Positions 1 to 7,830 of a DNA stretch of 22,724 bases are shown here, piece by piece; the first letter of the stretch is position 1, and every line of letters starts with the position of its first letter. A program made the translations under genes and the position numbers. This stretch comes from an uncultured Succinatimonas sp. GTDB lineage: Bacteria > Pseudomonadota > Gammaproteobacteria > Enterobacterales > Succinivibrionaceae. Location of the stretch: positions 1 to 22,724 of the forward strand of contig NZ_CAJKVK010000027.1 in NCBI RefSeq assembly GCF_905203285.1, read 5' to 3'. The notes under the pieces are model-generated. The model was not told the origin of the DNA. It ran no database searches and worked only from the letters and a program-made list of their open reading frames with translations.

Positions 1-400
1 TGGTTTTAGATTTGCCGAAATTTTCAATCTTTAAGCATGTCTTCAGGCTCAAGGGGACATCTTCAATGCTCATCCGTAAGCGTAAGTATCCTACCCTTAG
101 ATCTAAGCTGTGAGGTAACGCATTATGGTCGCTATCTTTTTTGCTTCATCATGCACAGGTGCTCCGATATTGTCTATTATTCGGCAATATATTGAGCAGC
201 AGAAAACCCCGGATTAAAAATAGAAGCTTTTCTTCGCGATGATCTCCGCCCTAAAGGACGGGTTTTAGCCGCTGATCTTTTTTGATAAAGATGCAATACA
301 AATAAATCTAAAACTAAAACCTTCCTTTTTATTTTTTTAAAAGGTTAAAACTCTTGACCCTTGAAAAAACCGATATCAAGGCTCCTTATTTTCAAAAAGA
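1..400. other. Gene-poor left edge, possible mobile-element debris
   Basis: No reading frame here is convincing as a complete gene. Short open stretches exist on both strands: a plus-strand frame ends in ...QYIEQQKTPD at a stop near 217, and an overlapping minus-strand frame contains IGAPVHDEAKKIA and ends near 111-113. Either could be the 3' tail of a decayed transposase, but I cannot name a family. A GC-rich hairpin at 246-261 is the only clear structure. Positions 300-400 are AT-rich with a weak inverted repeat (CCTTGA at 359-364, TCAAGG at 376-381) downstream of the lipoprotein gene. It lacks a good T tract in either direction. Confidence 0.4.
246..261 (-). repeat. GC hairpin resembling an IS200/IS605-type end
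   Basis: On the minus strand the sequence reads CCGTCC-TTTA-GGGCGG, a 6-bp stem with one G-U pair and a 4-nt loop. On the plus strand it is followed by GTTTTAGC. Short hairpins of the CCCGTCCTTTAGGGCGG type are familiar at the ends of IS200/IS605 elements and at the 3' ends of tnpB genes. No tnpA or tnpB frame is visible beside it, so at most this is a relic or solo end. The assignment rests on motif resemblance only. Confidence 0.3.
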
Positions 401-1681
401 CTAAATCACTTCAGGCACTGCGGAAGCAAACAATGAAGGCGGTAATGTCCAGCCTTTTTCTTTATAAATTTTTTCGCGACCCTTAACCATTTCCTCATGC
501 AACTCTTTATCGGAAAGTTTCTTTCCGGTAATTGCTCCGATAAAAGCATTTTGCAAAAGTGAAATCTTCACTTCATTATCAACGCGATACAAAAGCTCCT
601 GCTGCTTTTTAAATGCTTTAACCGCCTCGTTTTCAGGGTACGAGCTACTGCAAGAAAAATGCGCGCCATTCTTATCTAAAAAGATTTGAAACCCATTCTG
701 CCCGCTACCGACATTAAAACCGTTTAAATCAAAGCATTGTGACAGTATTGTGAAATCGTGTGCAGGCACGGCTACGGTTTTTACAAAGGTAAGATCTTTT
801 GCCGCAAGAATTTCATACTTTGCATTTAGCTCATCAAACTTATTACAGTCAAGAGAAAAACCATGCTCCCCATTTCTTCCTACATCTTTACCGTAAAGTG
901 CCTCAAAATACGCATTGGTAAGAGATGCTTTGACAGTGTACGTAACCGACTTTAAAGCATCGTCGCTTTTAACTTCGGAAATTTCAATTCGTTCAATCGG
1001 GTAATAATCGACAAGAGGATCATCACCTGCCTGAATGGAAGAAAACAACATGCCCGGTAAATCAGTAAAGTCAAAATCAAAGGAAAGCGGTACTACCTGA
1101 GCTTTTTTGTAATGCGACAAAATAAGCTCATCTGCCACAAATTTTTGAAAGTAATAATTAAGTAAAACAGAGTCTTCTTTACTTAACAGACTGTCAAAAG
1201 AATCGTTGCCGACCACAGCTTTTACACCTGAATCGATATTCTGCTTATCGTTGCTGCCGCTGCCGCCAGAAGAAAGGCCTAACGCATTTATAACAAAAGG
1301 GGTATTACTGTTCTTATCAGCAGACATTAAGAAATTAACGGAAAAAGAAAGAGAAAACTTGTTTTTATCCAAAAAGTCAGCAAATTTATCCGTAAAAGAA
1401 GTTAAAGAAGCATCCTTAAGAAAAATCTTTGCAACTTCCTTATTTGAATAGTTTCCGTAAAAAACCACAACATCACGGCTTCTGTCATCTTTAATAGTCT
1501 TCCATTTGCCTCCTGATACATTTTTATATGTTTCAAGAAACTTTCCGATATTTTGTGTTTTATCTTCGGCAAAAAAACTCTCTTTTACCGTATCAATATC
1601 TGATTTTGAGCAACCCGAGACAAAAAATACTGCAGTAAGCAAAATCAAAGCAGATCCAAAGACTCTTTTTAAAACAGCCAT
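401..1681 (-). CDS. Putative lipoprotein of unknown function
   Basis: The function is not recognised. The start at 1681 is preferred over the longer frame (1732) because it gives a clean lipoprotein signal: MAVLKR, a hydrophobic core, then VSG-C with the lipidated Cys at residue 24. A GGG-containing ribosome-binding sequence lies about 8 nt upstream. Residue +2 after Cys is Ser, not Asp, which by the E. coli sorting rule would favour the outer membrane. The mature part of about 400 residues is polar, with no further membrane segment. It includes a Gly/Ser-rich stretch (SSGGSGS) and looks like a soluble periplasmic domain. It is the last gene of the minus-strand block after the coupling ATPase and the small membrane protein, about 170 nt downstream of the latter, so it could be co-transcribed or separate. 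An envelope component of a transfer system is possible by context only. Confidence 0.65.
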   Translation of the reverse strand: MAVLKRVFGSALILLTAVFFVSGCSKSDIDTVKESFFAEDKTQNIGKFLETYKNVSGGKWKTIKDDRSRDVVVFYGNYSNKEVAKIFLKDASLTSFTDKFADFLDKNKFSLSFSVNFLMSADKNSNTPFVINALGLSSGGSGSNDKQNIDSGVKAVVGNDSFDSLLSKEDSVLLNYYFQKFVADELILSHYKKAQVVPLSFDFDFTDLPGMLFSSIQAGDDPLVDYYPIERIEISEVKSDDALKSVTYTVKASLTNAYFEALYGKDVGRNGEHGFSLDCNKFDELNAKYEILAAKDLTFVKTVAVPAHDFTILSQCFDLNGFNVGSGQNGFQIFLDKNGAHFSCSSSYPENEAVKAFKKQQELLYRVDNEVKISLLQNAFIGAITGKKLSDKELHEEMVKGREKIYKEKGWTLPPSLFASAVPEVI

Positions 1682-1853
1682 TTTCTTTTCCCTTTTTCTA
1701 ACTCTTTTCTTAGTATGACAAAAAATGACCATTGCTGTTTATTAAAAATAATTTTTTATTAAAACAATTAGATTTAAAAGATAAAAATACGCCCGCGGTA
1801 CAATTTAAAACAACAAGGCGCATTGAATTAACAAAAAGAGAAAATTCTTCTTT

Positions 1854-2411
1854 TTACAAACAGTCAAAGCCTAATCTGTAAGCAAGATGAACGGCTATAA
1901 ATACCAAAAGAGCCGTTTGGCTTAAACATAGATACAAAATCGGATTAAATTGAGTTTGCAAAACTAAAAATAAATTAAAACTAAAAAGCAAAGTTATCGC
2001 CGCAGATGAAAAGAATTTAAAAAAATGCGGACTGCGATGACGTGATACGTCAACATTCTTTTTTAAAGAAAACAAAATATAAGCACAAAGAGAGAGCAGC
2101 AGTGCATGCATATAAATTTTCTCAAAAACGCCAACGCTTCTTAATTTTATTAATTTGTAATTAGGATCGGCTTTACATTCCTTTAAAGTAAAAAGATCGG
2201 TATCCTGCCGCTTATCAGGATCGTTTTCACTATAAATAACAAAAAGATGACTCTCAGGCGCCGTTACTTGATTTAAAGTCGCAAGCTCGGAATATACCTG
2301 ATCACATGTAACACTTGAAAAATTAGGAATAAAACGAGTAAAACCGGAACCTACGAGAGAAATAATTAAAGCGACAAATAAAACTTTTACAAAATAATCT
2401 ACTATCGGCAT
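1854..2411 (-). CDS. Small multi-pass inner-membrane protein downstream of traD-like gene
   Basis: This is a 185-residue protein with four likely membrane helices: near residues 6-24, about 97-117, about 132-151 and about 156-178. A polar loop of about 70 residues with Cys residues sits between helices 1 and 2. The ATG at 2411 is chosen because AAAGG lies about 10 nt upstream. The frame also allows a TTG at 2441 that would overlap the previous stop (TTGA) but has no visible Shine-Dalgarno. It lies 26 nt after the coupling-protein gene. In SXT/R391-type and PFGI-1-type elements the relaxase-coupling protein pair is commonly followed by a small membrane protein (TraJ/DUF4400-like). Equivalence here is inferred from position and topology, not from sequence recognition. 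Confidence 0.6.
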   Translation of the reverse strand: MPIVDYFVKVLFVALIISLVGSGFTRFIPNFSSVTCDQVYSELATLNQVTAPESHLFVIYSENDPDKRQDTDLFTLKECKADPNYKLIKLRSVGVFEKIYMHALLLSLCAYILFSLKKNVDVSRHRSPHFFKFFSSAAITLLFSFNLFLVLQTQFNPILYLCLSQTALLVFIAVHLAYRLGFDCL

Positions 2412-2437
2412 GGTAATCAAACCTTTAAACAATAAAA

Positions 2438-4297
2438 TCAATGAATATCGACAAGAGGCAGACGTCCTTTTACCAAGTTACCGTCAGACAGGGCCGCGAC
2501 AAACTCAAGATCCGGTAAATACTGCAAAGCCTCAGCAGGGAAAAGCGGACATTTTTGCATGGTGATAGAACGGTTGACCCCATAATTAACATCAAGATCC
2601 GAGGGACTTTCACTAAAGCTTATTGACGAGCTGCGAATCGGTTCAACCGTGACAGGCAGACTTTCAGTGAAAAGCTTGGCTGTCTGCATGTCTTTTAAGC
2701 GCAATGAAATTTTGTTATTGCAATTACCGATAATTTGCCTGGCGGCAGCTTCCGATCCGGTACGTTTAACCAAATCGGCAAAAGTCTGAGTAGCAATCGT
2801 TACGGCAAAATCAGCACCGCGTGATTTATTTAAAAGCTGCACCATTGACTCTCCTGCAGCCTCACTGCTTTCATCAATAAATACGCTGATTTTTTGTGCG
2901 ATCTCCGATCGATACTGACTTTGCGTATAGAGTTTTCCGGCAAAAGCACACAAATCCGCAAGTAAAAGCTTACTTAGATAACCACCTAAAACAGGATCGC
3001 TTAAACAGTTTAAAGAAGCATAAAAAATGCCGTTATTGGCCGCGATTTTCTCAAAAGTATGCTGTTTGCTTAAATCCTCGGAAGATAGCAAACTGTTTAA
3101 ATCCGCACCGCATAAAGTTCTTATGCAAGGCATAACGCTTGCCGTAACTTTCTGGTAATAGCCTTGATCCATCTTAGCTACGGACATTAAAGTCAAAATA
3201 TCACCGTCCGTATTTATAAGACCGTTATTGCATAAATACCCGTAGATCTTTTCAAGCTTAAATAAAAGAGATCCGCCGTCCTTACGCGAATTTGTCTTAT
3301 TACCGGCAAATGCTTTTAATTCACTGTTATTTAGTAATTTTTCACTTGCTTCAAGTTGTTTGCAAAATTCATTAACACTAGCGTCATTTAAATTTTCCCT
3401 TATTTCTTTTATAAACTTTTCAAGAATAAGGGGATAAAGATCCTGGTGATCAAGCTCATTTAAAATATTCTTGAGCGTTATAAATTCACCTTTGATTCTA
3501 AGAGCCGTAACTGCAGCGGTTATCGCCGAATGAGCGTGCGCCTTAAAGGACTGGGAATTACCGCTGTCGGGCATCAAAGATGTAATACGCGATGCAACTT
3601 CGCTTGATCGCAAAAACGTACCTAAAGGATTAAGAGCCGACGAGTGCTGTGTTTTTGCCAAATCCAAAACATGCAAATTTAAATCTCTTGAACAATGTGC
3701 AGCCGTCAAGGCTATCTTTTTTTGCAAATCAGCATCTGATTTGGGATCGATAACAATCACGGTATCGCCGCGCACTATAGCCTGGGAAACCAATAAGTCA
3801 AAAAGCCTGGTTTTGCCGGCTCCTGTTGTGCCGAAAATTATGGTGTGCAGATTTAAATCACTTATCGACATTAAAAGATCTTTTGTGTTATTAAGATCAA
3901 GATTGTGTATGGCAAAAGATCCGTGCCGTTTGGAGCTTAATTGATCAAAGCCCGCATCAAGCTGCTCCTGCAGTAACCTTAAATGCCGCGGCTGCCATTT
4001 AAAGCCCGTTCCCAAATAAAGCTTTTCATTCTTTTTATACACATTCAAAAGCTTAGAAACACCAACTCTTTCAATCTCATTGTTTTTAAGGATTAAACGC
4101 AGTTTTTTAATCAATACGGGATAAGGGGACGGCAAAAGAAAAAGTGCGATCGCACAAATAATAAGATTATAAAGCGAGCCAAACGCCGTAAAAATAAAAT
4201 AGCCGTGCAATCCAACTACAGCAATAACACTGCCAAGCATAGAAGGCGATTTAAAACTTATATCGCTTATAGGATTTATAGAAAATATCTTTTTCAT
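2438..4297 (-). CDS. traD: Type IV coupling protein, TraD (SXT/PFGI-1 type) ATPase
   Basis: Coupling proteins are membrane-anchored hexameric ATPases that hand relaxase-bound DNA to a type IV secretion channel. This 619-residue protein shows that plan. Two N-terminal membrane helices lie at about residues 20-40 and 42-58. The segment YLGTGFKWQPRH at 94-105 is typical of the SXT/PFGI-1 TraD group. Walker A GTTGAGKT is at 156-163. Walker B VFIDE is at 472-476, followed by a Ser/Gln-rich motor segment (ATQTFADL). The length is normal and the frame intact. Its ATG overlaps the stop of the relaxase-like gene (ATGA) and has no evident Shine-Dalgarno, which suggests translational coupling. No other T4SS gene is seen nearby, so the channel it would serve is unknown. 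Confidence 0.85.
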   Translation of the reverse strand: MKKIFSINPISDISFKSPSMLGSVIAVVGLHGYFIFTAFGSLYNLIICAIALFLLPSPYPVLIKKLRLILKNNEIERVGVSKLLNVYKKNEKLYLGTGFKWQPRHLRLLQEQLDAGFDQLSSKRHGSFAIHNLDLNNTKDLLMSISDLNLHTIIFGTTGAGKTRLFDLLVSQAIVRGDTVIVIDPKSDADLQKKIALTAAHCSRDLNLHVLDLAKTQHSSALNPLGTFLRSSEVASRITSLMPDSGNSQSFKAHAHSAITAAVTALRIKGEFITLKNILNELDHQDLYPLILEKFIKEIRENLNDASVNEFCKQLEASEKLLNNSELKAFAGNKTNSRKDGGSLLFKLEKIYGYLCNNGLINTDGDILTLMSVAKMDQGYYQKVTASVMPCIRTLCGADLNSLLSSEDLSKQHTFEKIAANNGIFYASLNCLSDPVLGGYLSKLLLADLCAFAGKLYTQSQYRSEIAQKISVFIDESSEAAGESMVQLLNKSRGADFAVTIATQTFADLVKRTGSEAAARQIIGNCNNKISLRLKDMQTAKLFTESLPVTVEPIRSSSISFSESPSDLDVNYGVNRSITMQKCPLFPAEALQYLPDLEFVAALSDGNLVKGRLPLVDIH

Positions 4298-6312
4298 GGT
4301 TTTATAGTTTTACGTGATCTTTGAGAATCAAACTGCGGAAGGTTAGGGGAATATGCATTAAGCCAAGATTCAAGCGCCAAATTTGCTGATAATTGAGTTG
4401 CACTCTGGGATTTTTTGGAACTATATCCGGTTAAAGAAATAGATCTTTCTTTAGGCTCATCGTTTTTAAGAGCTTTAAGGTCATAAAGCCGCACTTTATG
4501 ATCTTCTTGTTTTTCATCATTTTTTATCCGTTTTACGGATAAATCCGTCAGATCTACTCTACCTAATGCATCATCATGGTTTAATTTTTGCTTTGGACAT
4601 TTATTTTTAACTACCTCATCTCCATCTGCCTCCTTAAGATCGTCAGGTAAATTAAAAATGGCATTGCTCTCATCACCTGAATCATTAATGACTTCAGTTC
4701 TGCTTTCACTTAAAAAATTGAGTTCTTCAACGCTGCTTTGAGCATGTTCTTGACCTGCTTTTATGCTTAATTTTTTGTTATCAAGATCTTTTTTCTTTGT
4801 TACTTTTAAGTTTTCCTGATAATCCTTTATTCCCTCATTAAAAATCGCCTGCGAGTTTTCCAAGTTTTCATTAAGTGAATCGTCATCTAAAAACTCATTC
4901 ACATCTGGTGAAAAACTCTTATCCTCATTTTCATGATTTAAACGGATAACACCCGGTATATTGTCTTTATAAGTTCTTTCAATATAAGCGCTCAGCGCTT
5001 TAGGTCTCGGGCCCAGCGCCAAGGCGTTGCATAAAAGCGTGTCATGATTTTTAAGGTTTTTGGTTTTAAGCGCGATGGTGACTCCGTAAACTAAAAACCT
5101 GTCGTCATCCTTACTAAGCTCATGCCATGAGTAAACGGCAAGTTTTCCTGCAAGAAGGATATTGCCCTGCCGCCGCCACTCTAAAATTAAGTTCTTTATA
5201 TTTTGGTTTTTAACTAACGCATCATCTCCCTCTCTAAAAGATTTAGCGTCTGTCTTTAAATTCGCTAAAAGCGGACTGTCATAAGCCACTAAAAGTCCGT
5301 AAGGAACAACGAAGATCCCAAGAGGCATCAACTGCTCAAACTGCGATTTACCAAGTACAGATAAAATTTCATGAACCAAAAAGGCGTTTACGTTGAACGA
5401 ATACGGATTTGCACTGCGGGTACTTGCCTTTACGCTTGAAATGTCAGCACTTTTTACATATTTAAAAAAATCGCACTTTTGCAGAAAAAACTCATGCAAA
5501 GGACAAAAATCTTCAACATATGCAAAAATCTGCGGTAGCCCCTGCGTTAAATAACCCAAAGACAAAAAGAACAACTCATCATGCCTGCCCTTGCGCGGTG
5601 AAATAAATTTAAGCGTGAACTCCCTCGCCTTTACTCTTTTACAAAAATAGGCAAAACTCTCAAGATAAGGATTAAATTCAAATCCTTCCGCATATATAGA
5701 AAAGTCGGTAAATATTTTGGCTAAATCATGATTTATTCCCGCTAAAAACGCGGCACTCTTGATGCTGCGCTGTTTAAAAAAATCTGTTTCGCCACTGTTT
5801 CTTAAAGTAAGATTAATGCTTTCAAGCGCGGTGCACAGCAAGTGACGCAGCAAGCCTCCGGGCAACGCATCATGACTTCCTTCAGATGCCGGCAGCGTAA
5901 GGCACATAGCGGCAGCGCGATGAATATAAGGCAGAATGTTTTCCTTAAAAAAACTATCTCCTGATGCCATGCTCTTATAAATCACCGTGATCACATCAAG
6001 GTTGTCGTTTATAAGCTCAGACGGATCTTTTACCGGAAAAACGCGTTTTTCATCATCAAAGGCCGTAAAAATAGTAGAGTTTTTACTGTCAACAAACTTA
6101 TATGTGTAAACACCGGGAGAGGATGAATTATCATTGTTCTTAATGCTTCTTTTACAAAAAGAAAGCGCACTAATTAAGGCAGGGGACAAACCTTCATTTT
6201 TCTCGTGCGGATAAAATGAATTTAAGTAATCAAAAAAATATCTTTCTTTTTGATCCCCATAATCTCTCTTTTGAAATTTAAATTTGTTTAACAGTAAGTG
6301 AATTACAGACAT
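4294..6312 (-). CDS. traI: MobH-family (TraI_2, HD-type) relaxase-like protein
   Basis: MobH relaxases nick oriT and pilot DNA in SXT/R391-like and GI-type elements; they use an HD-fold metal site rather than an HUH fold. In this 672-residue protein, LPASEGSHD (140-148) is followed by PGGLLRH (151-157), then INHDLAK (193-199) with the HD pair at 195-196, and KGRH (241-244). These occur in the order expected for the family. The usual His-rich PAS..HHH element reads SHD here. Residues from about 455 onward are charged and low in hydrophobics, probably a disordered linker, ending in a short folded-looking tail (ANLALESWLNAY). GGAG lies about 7 nt before the ATG. It is first in the block and overlaps the traD-like gene by 4 nt. 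Whether it is still catalytic is unknown. Confidence 0.78.
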   Translation of the reverse strand: MSVIHLLLNKFKFQKRDYGDQKERYFFDYLNSFYPHEKNEGLSPALISALSFCKRSIKNNDNSSSPGVYTYKFVDSKNSTIFTAFDDEKRVFPVKDPSELINDNLDVITVIYKSMASGDSFFKENILPYIHRAAAMCLTLPASEGSHDALPGGLLRHLLCTALESINLTLRNSGETDFFKQRSIKSAAFLAGINHDLAKIFTDFSIYAEGFEFNPYLESFAYFCKRVKAREFTLKFISPRKGRHDELFFLSLGYLTQGLPQIFAYVEDFCPLHEFFLQKCDFFKYVKSADISSVKASTRSANPYSFNVNAFLVHEILSVLGKSQFEQLMPLGIFVVPYGLLVAYDSPLLANLKTDAKSFREGDDALVKNQNIKNLILEWRRQGNILLAGKLAVYSWHELSKDDDRFLVYGVTIALKTKNLKNHDTLLCNALALGPRPKALSAYIERTYKDNIPGVIRLNHENEDKSFSPDVNEFLDDDSLNENLENSQAIFNEGIKDYQENLKVTKKKDLDNKKLSIKAGQEHAQSSVEELNFLSESRTEVINDSGDESNAIFNLPDDLKEADGDEVVKNKCPKQKLNHDDALGRVDLTDLSVKRIKNDEKQEDHKVRLYDLKALKNDEPKERSISLTGYSSKKSQSATQLSANLALESWLNAYSPNLPQFDSQRSRKTIKP

Positions 6313-6577
6313 AGCTAAACTCCAAAAAAGAAAAGCAAAAGCTTAGCAGTATTTAACTTTTAACTTGGGCACTTACACTGTAAATTGCACACAACATGCT
6401 TATAAACGGCATAAATAGGCTGTAAAATTTTTGGGGATACGTTTTTACTTGTTACTTACAGGAGTTTTTTAGAAAAATTTTTCGCCCAAAGAAAAGGCAA
6501 AAATCTTAAAAGAAGCAGCAAAAAGACAAACGCCTTATAATCAGAGTAAATGTTTTTACCAACCAGCAGTGAACATC
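6313..6577. other. Intergenic between divergent relaxase-like and GNAT genes
   Basis: These 265 nt separate two divergently transcribed genes and should hold both promoters. On the plus strand a perfect TATAAT (6536-6541) lies 36 nt before the GNAT ATG. For the minus strand no strong promoter stands out. Related words CTGTAAATT (about 6378) and CTGTAAAATT (about 6420) form a loose direct repeat, and TTTACTTGTTACTTACAGGAG lies near 6445. An oriT is often near a MobH gene, but I see no diagnostic inverted repeat with a nick site here. Confidence 0.4.
6536..6541 (+). promoter_or_regulatory. Consensus -10 box for the GNAT gene
   Basis: TATAAT is a perfect sigma70 -10 hexamer, placed 36 nt upstream of the chosen ATG. 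About 17 nt upstream of it there is no recognisable TTGACA, so the promoter may be weak or activator-dependent. Confidence 0.45.
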
Positions 6578-7063
6578 ATGATTAGACAGGTCAAAACAGA
6601 AGATGCGGCACAGATTGCCTCAATTTATAATCACTATATAAATGAAACTACGGTAACTTTTGAGAATGAAGCTCTTTCATATAGAGAAATGAAAGATCGC
6701 ATAAATGCTATAAGCACATCCTGTCCATATTTTGTTTATGAAGAAAACAGCACGATTCTAGGTTATTGCTACGCTCATCCTTGGAAAGAGCGTGCCGCCT
6801 ACGCAAAGACTTATGAAATAAGCATCTATCTCGATAAAAACGCGACCGGTAAAAATATCGGAACCAAACTTATACAAAAGCTTATAGAAGAATGTAAAAA
6901 AATAAACTGCCATGCATTAATCGCCTGCATTACCGCAGAAAACGAAGGCAGCATTCGTTTTCATCTGCGTCACGGTTTTAAACAAGTTTCTTCTTTTAAG
7001 GAAGTCGGATACAAATTTAATCGCTATCTTGATGTTAACGATTATGAACTGCTTTTTCATTAA
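6578..7063 (+). CDS. GNAT N-acetyltransferase, PAT/phosphinothricin type
   Basis: It transfers an acetyl group from acetyl-CoA to an amino group. The family includes phosphinothricin/methionine sulfoximine acetyltransferases and the MnaT/YncA methionine-analogue enzymes. The 161-residue product starts MIRQVKTEDA as is usual for this group, so the ATG at 6578 is preferred over the in-frame GTG at 6569; neither has a strong Shine-Dalgarno. The acetyl-CoA pyrophosphate loop is ATGKNIG (89-95), and the C-terminal ENEGSIRFHLRHGF (121-134) is the typical motif B region. IYNHYINETTVTFE (16-29) matches the substrate side of PAT enzymes. It is a plus-strand singleton between two minus-strand blocks and converges on the tus genes. 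The exact substrate cannot be read from the sequence. Confidence 0.82.
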   Translation: MIRQVKTEDAAQIASIYNHYINETTVTFENEALSYREMKDRINAISTSCPYFVYEENSTILGYCYAHPWKERAAYAKTYEISIYLDKNATGKNIGTKLIQKLIEECKKINCHALIACITAENEGSIRFHLRHGFKQVSSFKEVGYKFNRYLDVNDYELLFH

Positions 7064-7124
7064 AAGCAGACTTAGTAAATTGCAATCTGATCAATAAAAC
7101 GAAAAGTGGAGTGTATTCTTAAAA

Positions 7125-7217
7125 TTAGTTAAAGGTGATGCTTATATCGTATACGAGGATTATCATTAATGACGCACATGTACAATCCACCGCATCCGAG
7201 ATTACACCTTTTACTAA
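7125..7217. repeat. Inverted repeat (12/13) enclosing nested palindromes
   Basis: TTAGTTAAAGGTG (7125-7137) and CACCTTTTACTAA (7205-7217) are inverted copies matching at 12 of 13 positions and separated by 67 nt. Between them lie two perfect 10-bp palindromes, TCGTATACGA (7147-7156) and TCATTAATGA (7163-7172), with centres 16 bp apart. The right arm overlaps the stop codon of the tusC-like gene. The element sits between two convergent genes, so a promoter operator is not expected. It could be a small MITE-like insertion or a transcript-end structure. Confidence 0.45.
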
Positions 7218-7480
7218 TAAATAATCTGTTTTATCCGAGAGTCTTCACAGGCAATAAGATCTTCTTGACGAAGCGGTACAATGTCATAAAGCTCAAGTTG
7301 TTTTAACTTCTTTATAACGATATCTTCAGGAAAAGCATTTTTTACATATTCTAAAAAAGAGCCGGTTAAGACCACCTCGGTCTCAACCTCCATATCAGCC
7401 GCGGTAAGGGCAATTTCAATACCGTCCTCAAAAAACGGCGAATTTAACGGCGATGAAGATAAAACTATTCTTAATTTCAA
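7214..7480 (-). CDS. tusC: Short TusC-like (DsrF-type) sulfur-relay protein
   Basis: TusB, TusC and TusD form the complex that passes persulfide sulfur from TusA towards TusE and MnmA for 2-thiouridine in tRNA wobble positions. This 88-residue product begins KLRIVLSSSPLNSPFFEDGIE and contains KQLELYDIV, resembling the start of TusC and its FKLLGLYDIE segment. It is shorter than E. coli TusC (about 119), and its end (QEDLIA) looks a little like TusB, so TusB or a merged form cannot be excluded. The start is TTG at 7480, overlapping the tusD stop as TTGA, with GAGG about 10 nt upstream. No tusB-sized frame follows before the convergent GNAT gene. Confidence 0.6.
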   Translation of the reverse strand: MKLRIVLSSSPLNSPFFEDGIEIALTAADMEVETEVVLTGSFLEYVKNAFPEDIVIKKLKQLELYDIVPLRQEDLIACEDSRIKQIIY

Positions 7481-7830
7481 AATTCTTTTACCTCATCACA
7501 ATCATTTAATTTAATAATAAGTTCCGTATTACCTGACAATATATAACCGTCTTTTAAAACACTGGCATTAAAACCGCAGGTTTTAAATGCCCTTCCGCAC
7601 ACCAGCAACGGAAAATCATGTTTTTTTGCAAGCAATATATAAGCACTCTGAGTTTTTCCACCGACAGAGCCTTCTTCATATAAAGATGATGCGCATTGCG
7701 CACCTTCATTGATAAAAAAAATCCCCTGCACTTTATGCCCTGCAGCCAAGCCCTCTTTTATCTTTTTAAGAGCAATATCATGAACTGCAACACACGCCGG
7801 GGATTTACTGACAATATAAAAAAGACGCAT
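7477..7830 (-). CDS. tusD: Sulfurtransferase TusD (DsrE family)
   Basis: TusD is the sulfur-carrying subunit of the TusBCD complex in the tRNA 2-thiouridine relay. The 117-residue product has the DsrE fold pattern: an N-terminal beta strand (RLFYIVSKSP), an amphipathic helix followed by GHKVQGIFFINEG at about 31-43, and LLVCGRAF. The Cys of this last motif is residue 78, the same number as the catalytic Cys of E. coli TusD. The ending DGYILSGNTEL matches the GFTLSGLGAL region. Its ATG overlaps the ridA stop by one base (TAATG), and its own stop overlaps the tusC-like TTG, so all three genes form a tight translational unit. In E. coli tusDCB instead precedes rpsL. Confidence 0.82.
   Translation of the reverse strand: MRLFYIVSKSPACVAVHDIALKKIKEGLAAGHKVQGIFFINEGAQCASSLYEEGSVGGKTQSAYILLAKKHDFPLLVCGRAFKTCGFNASVLKDGYILSGNTELIIKLNDCDEVKEF

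Noticed and set aside
1682..1732. Longer start for the lipoprotein gene
   Set aside because: It would add 17 mostly basic residues before the signal peptide; the internal ATG has a Shine-Dalgarno and gives a normal lipobox position.
1833..1855. Terminator after the small membrane protein gene
   Set aside because: AAAAAGA/TCTTTTT pairs, but the stem is pure AT with mismatches and overlaps the stop codon; too weak to call.
2412..2441. TTG start of the small membrane protein overlapping the traD-like stop
   Set aside because: The TTGA overlap is tempting, but there is no Shine-Dalgarno, and AAAGG precedes the ATG at 2411. It remains possible.
6313..6568. oriT for the MobH-like relaxase
   Set aside because: No clear inverted repeat with a nick-site pattern is visible; only loose CTGTAAA repeats, which are not enough.
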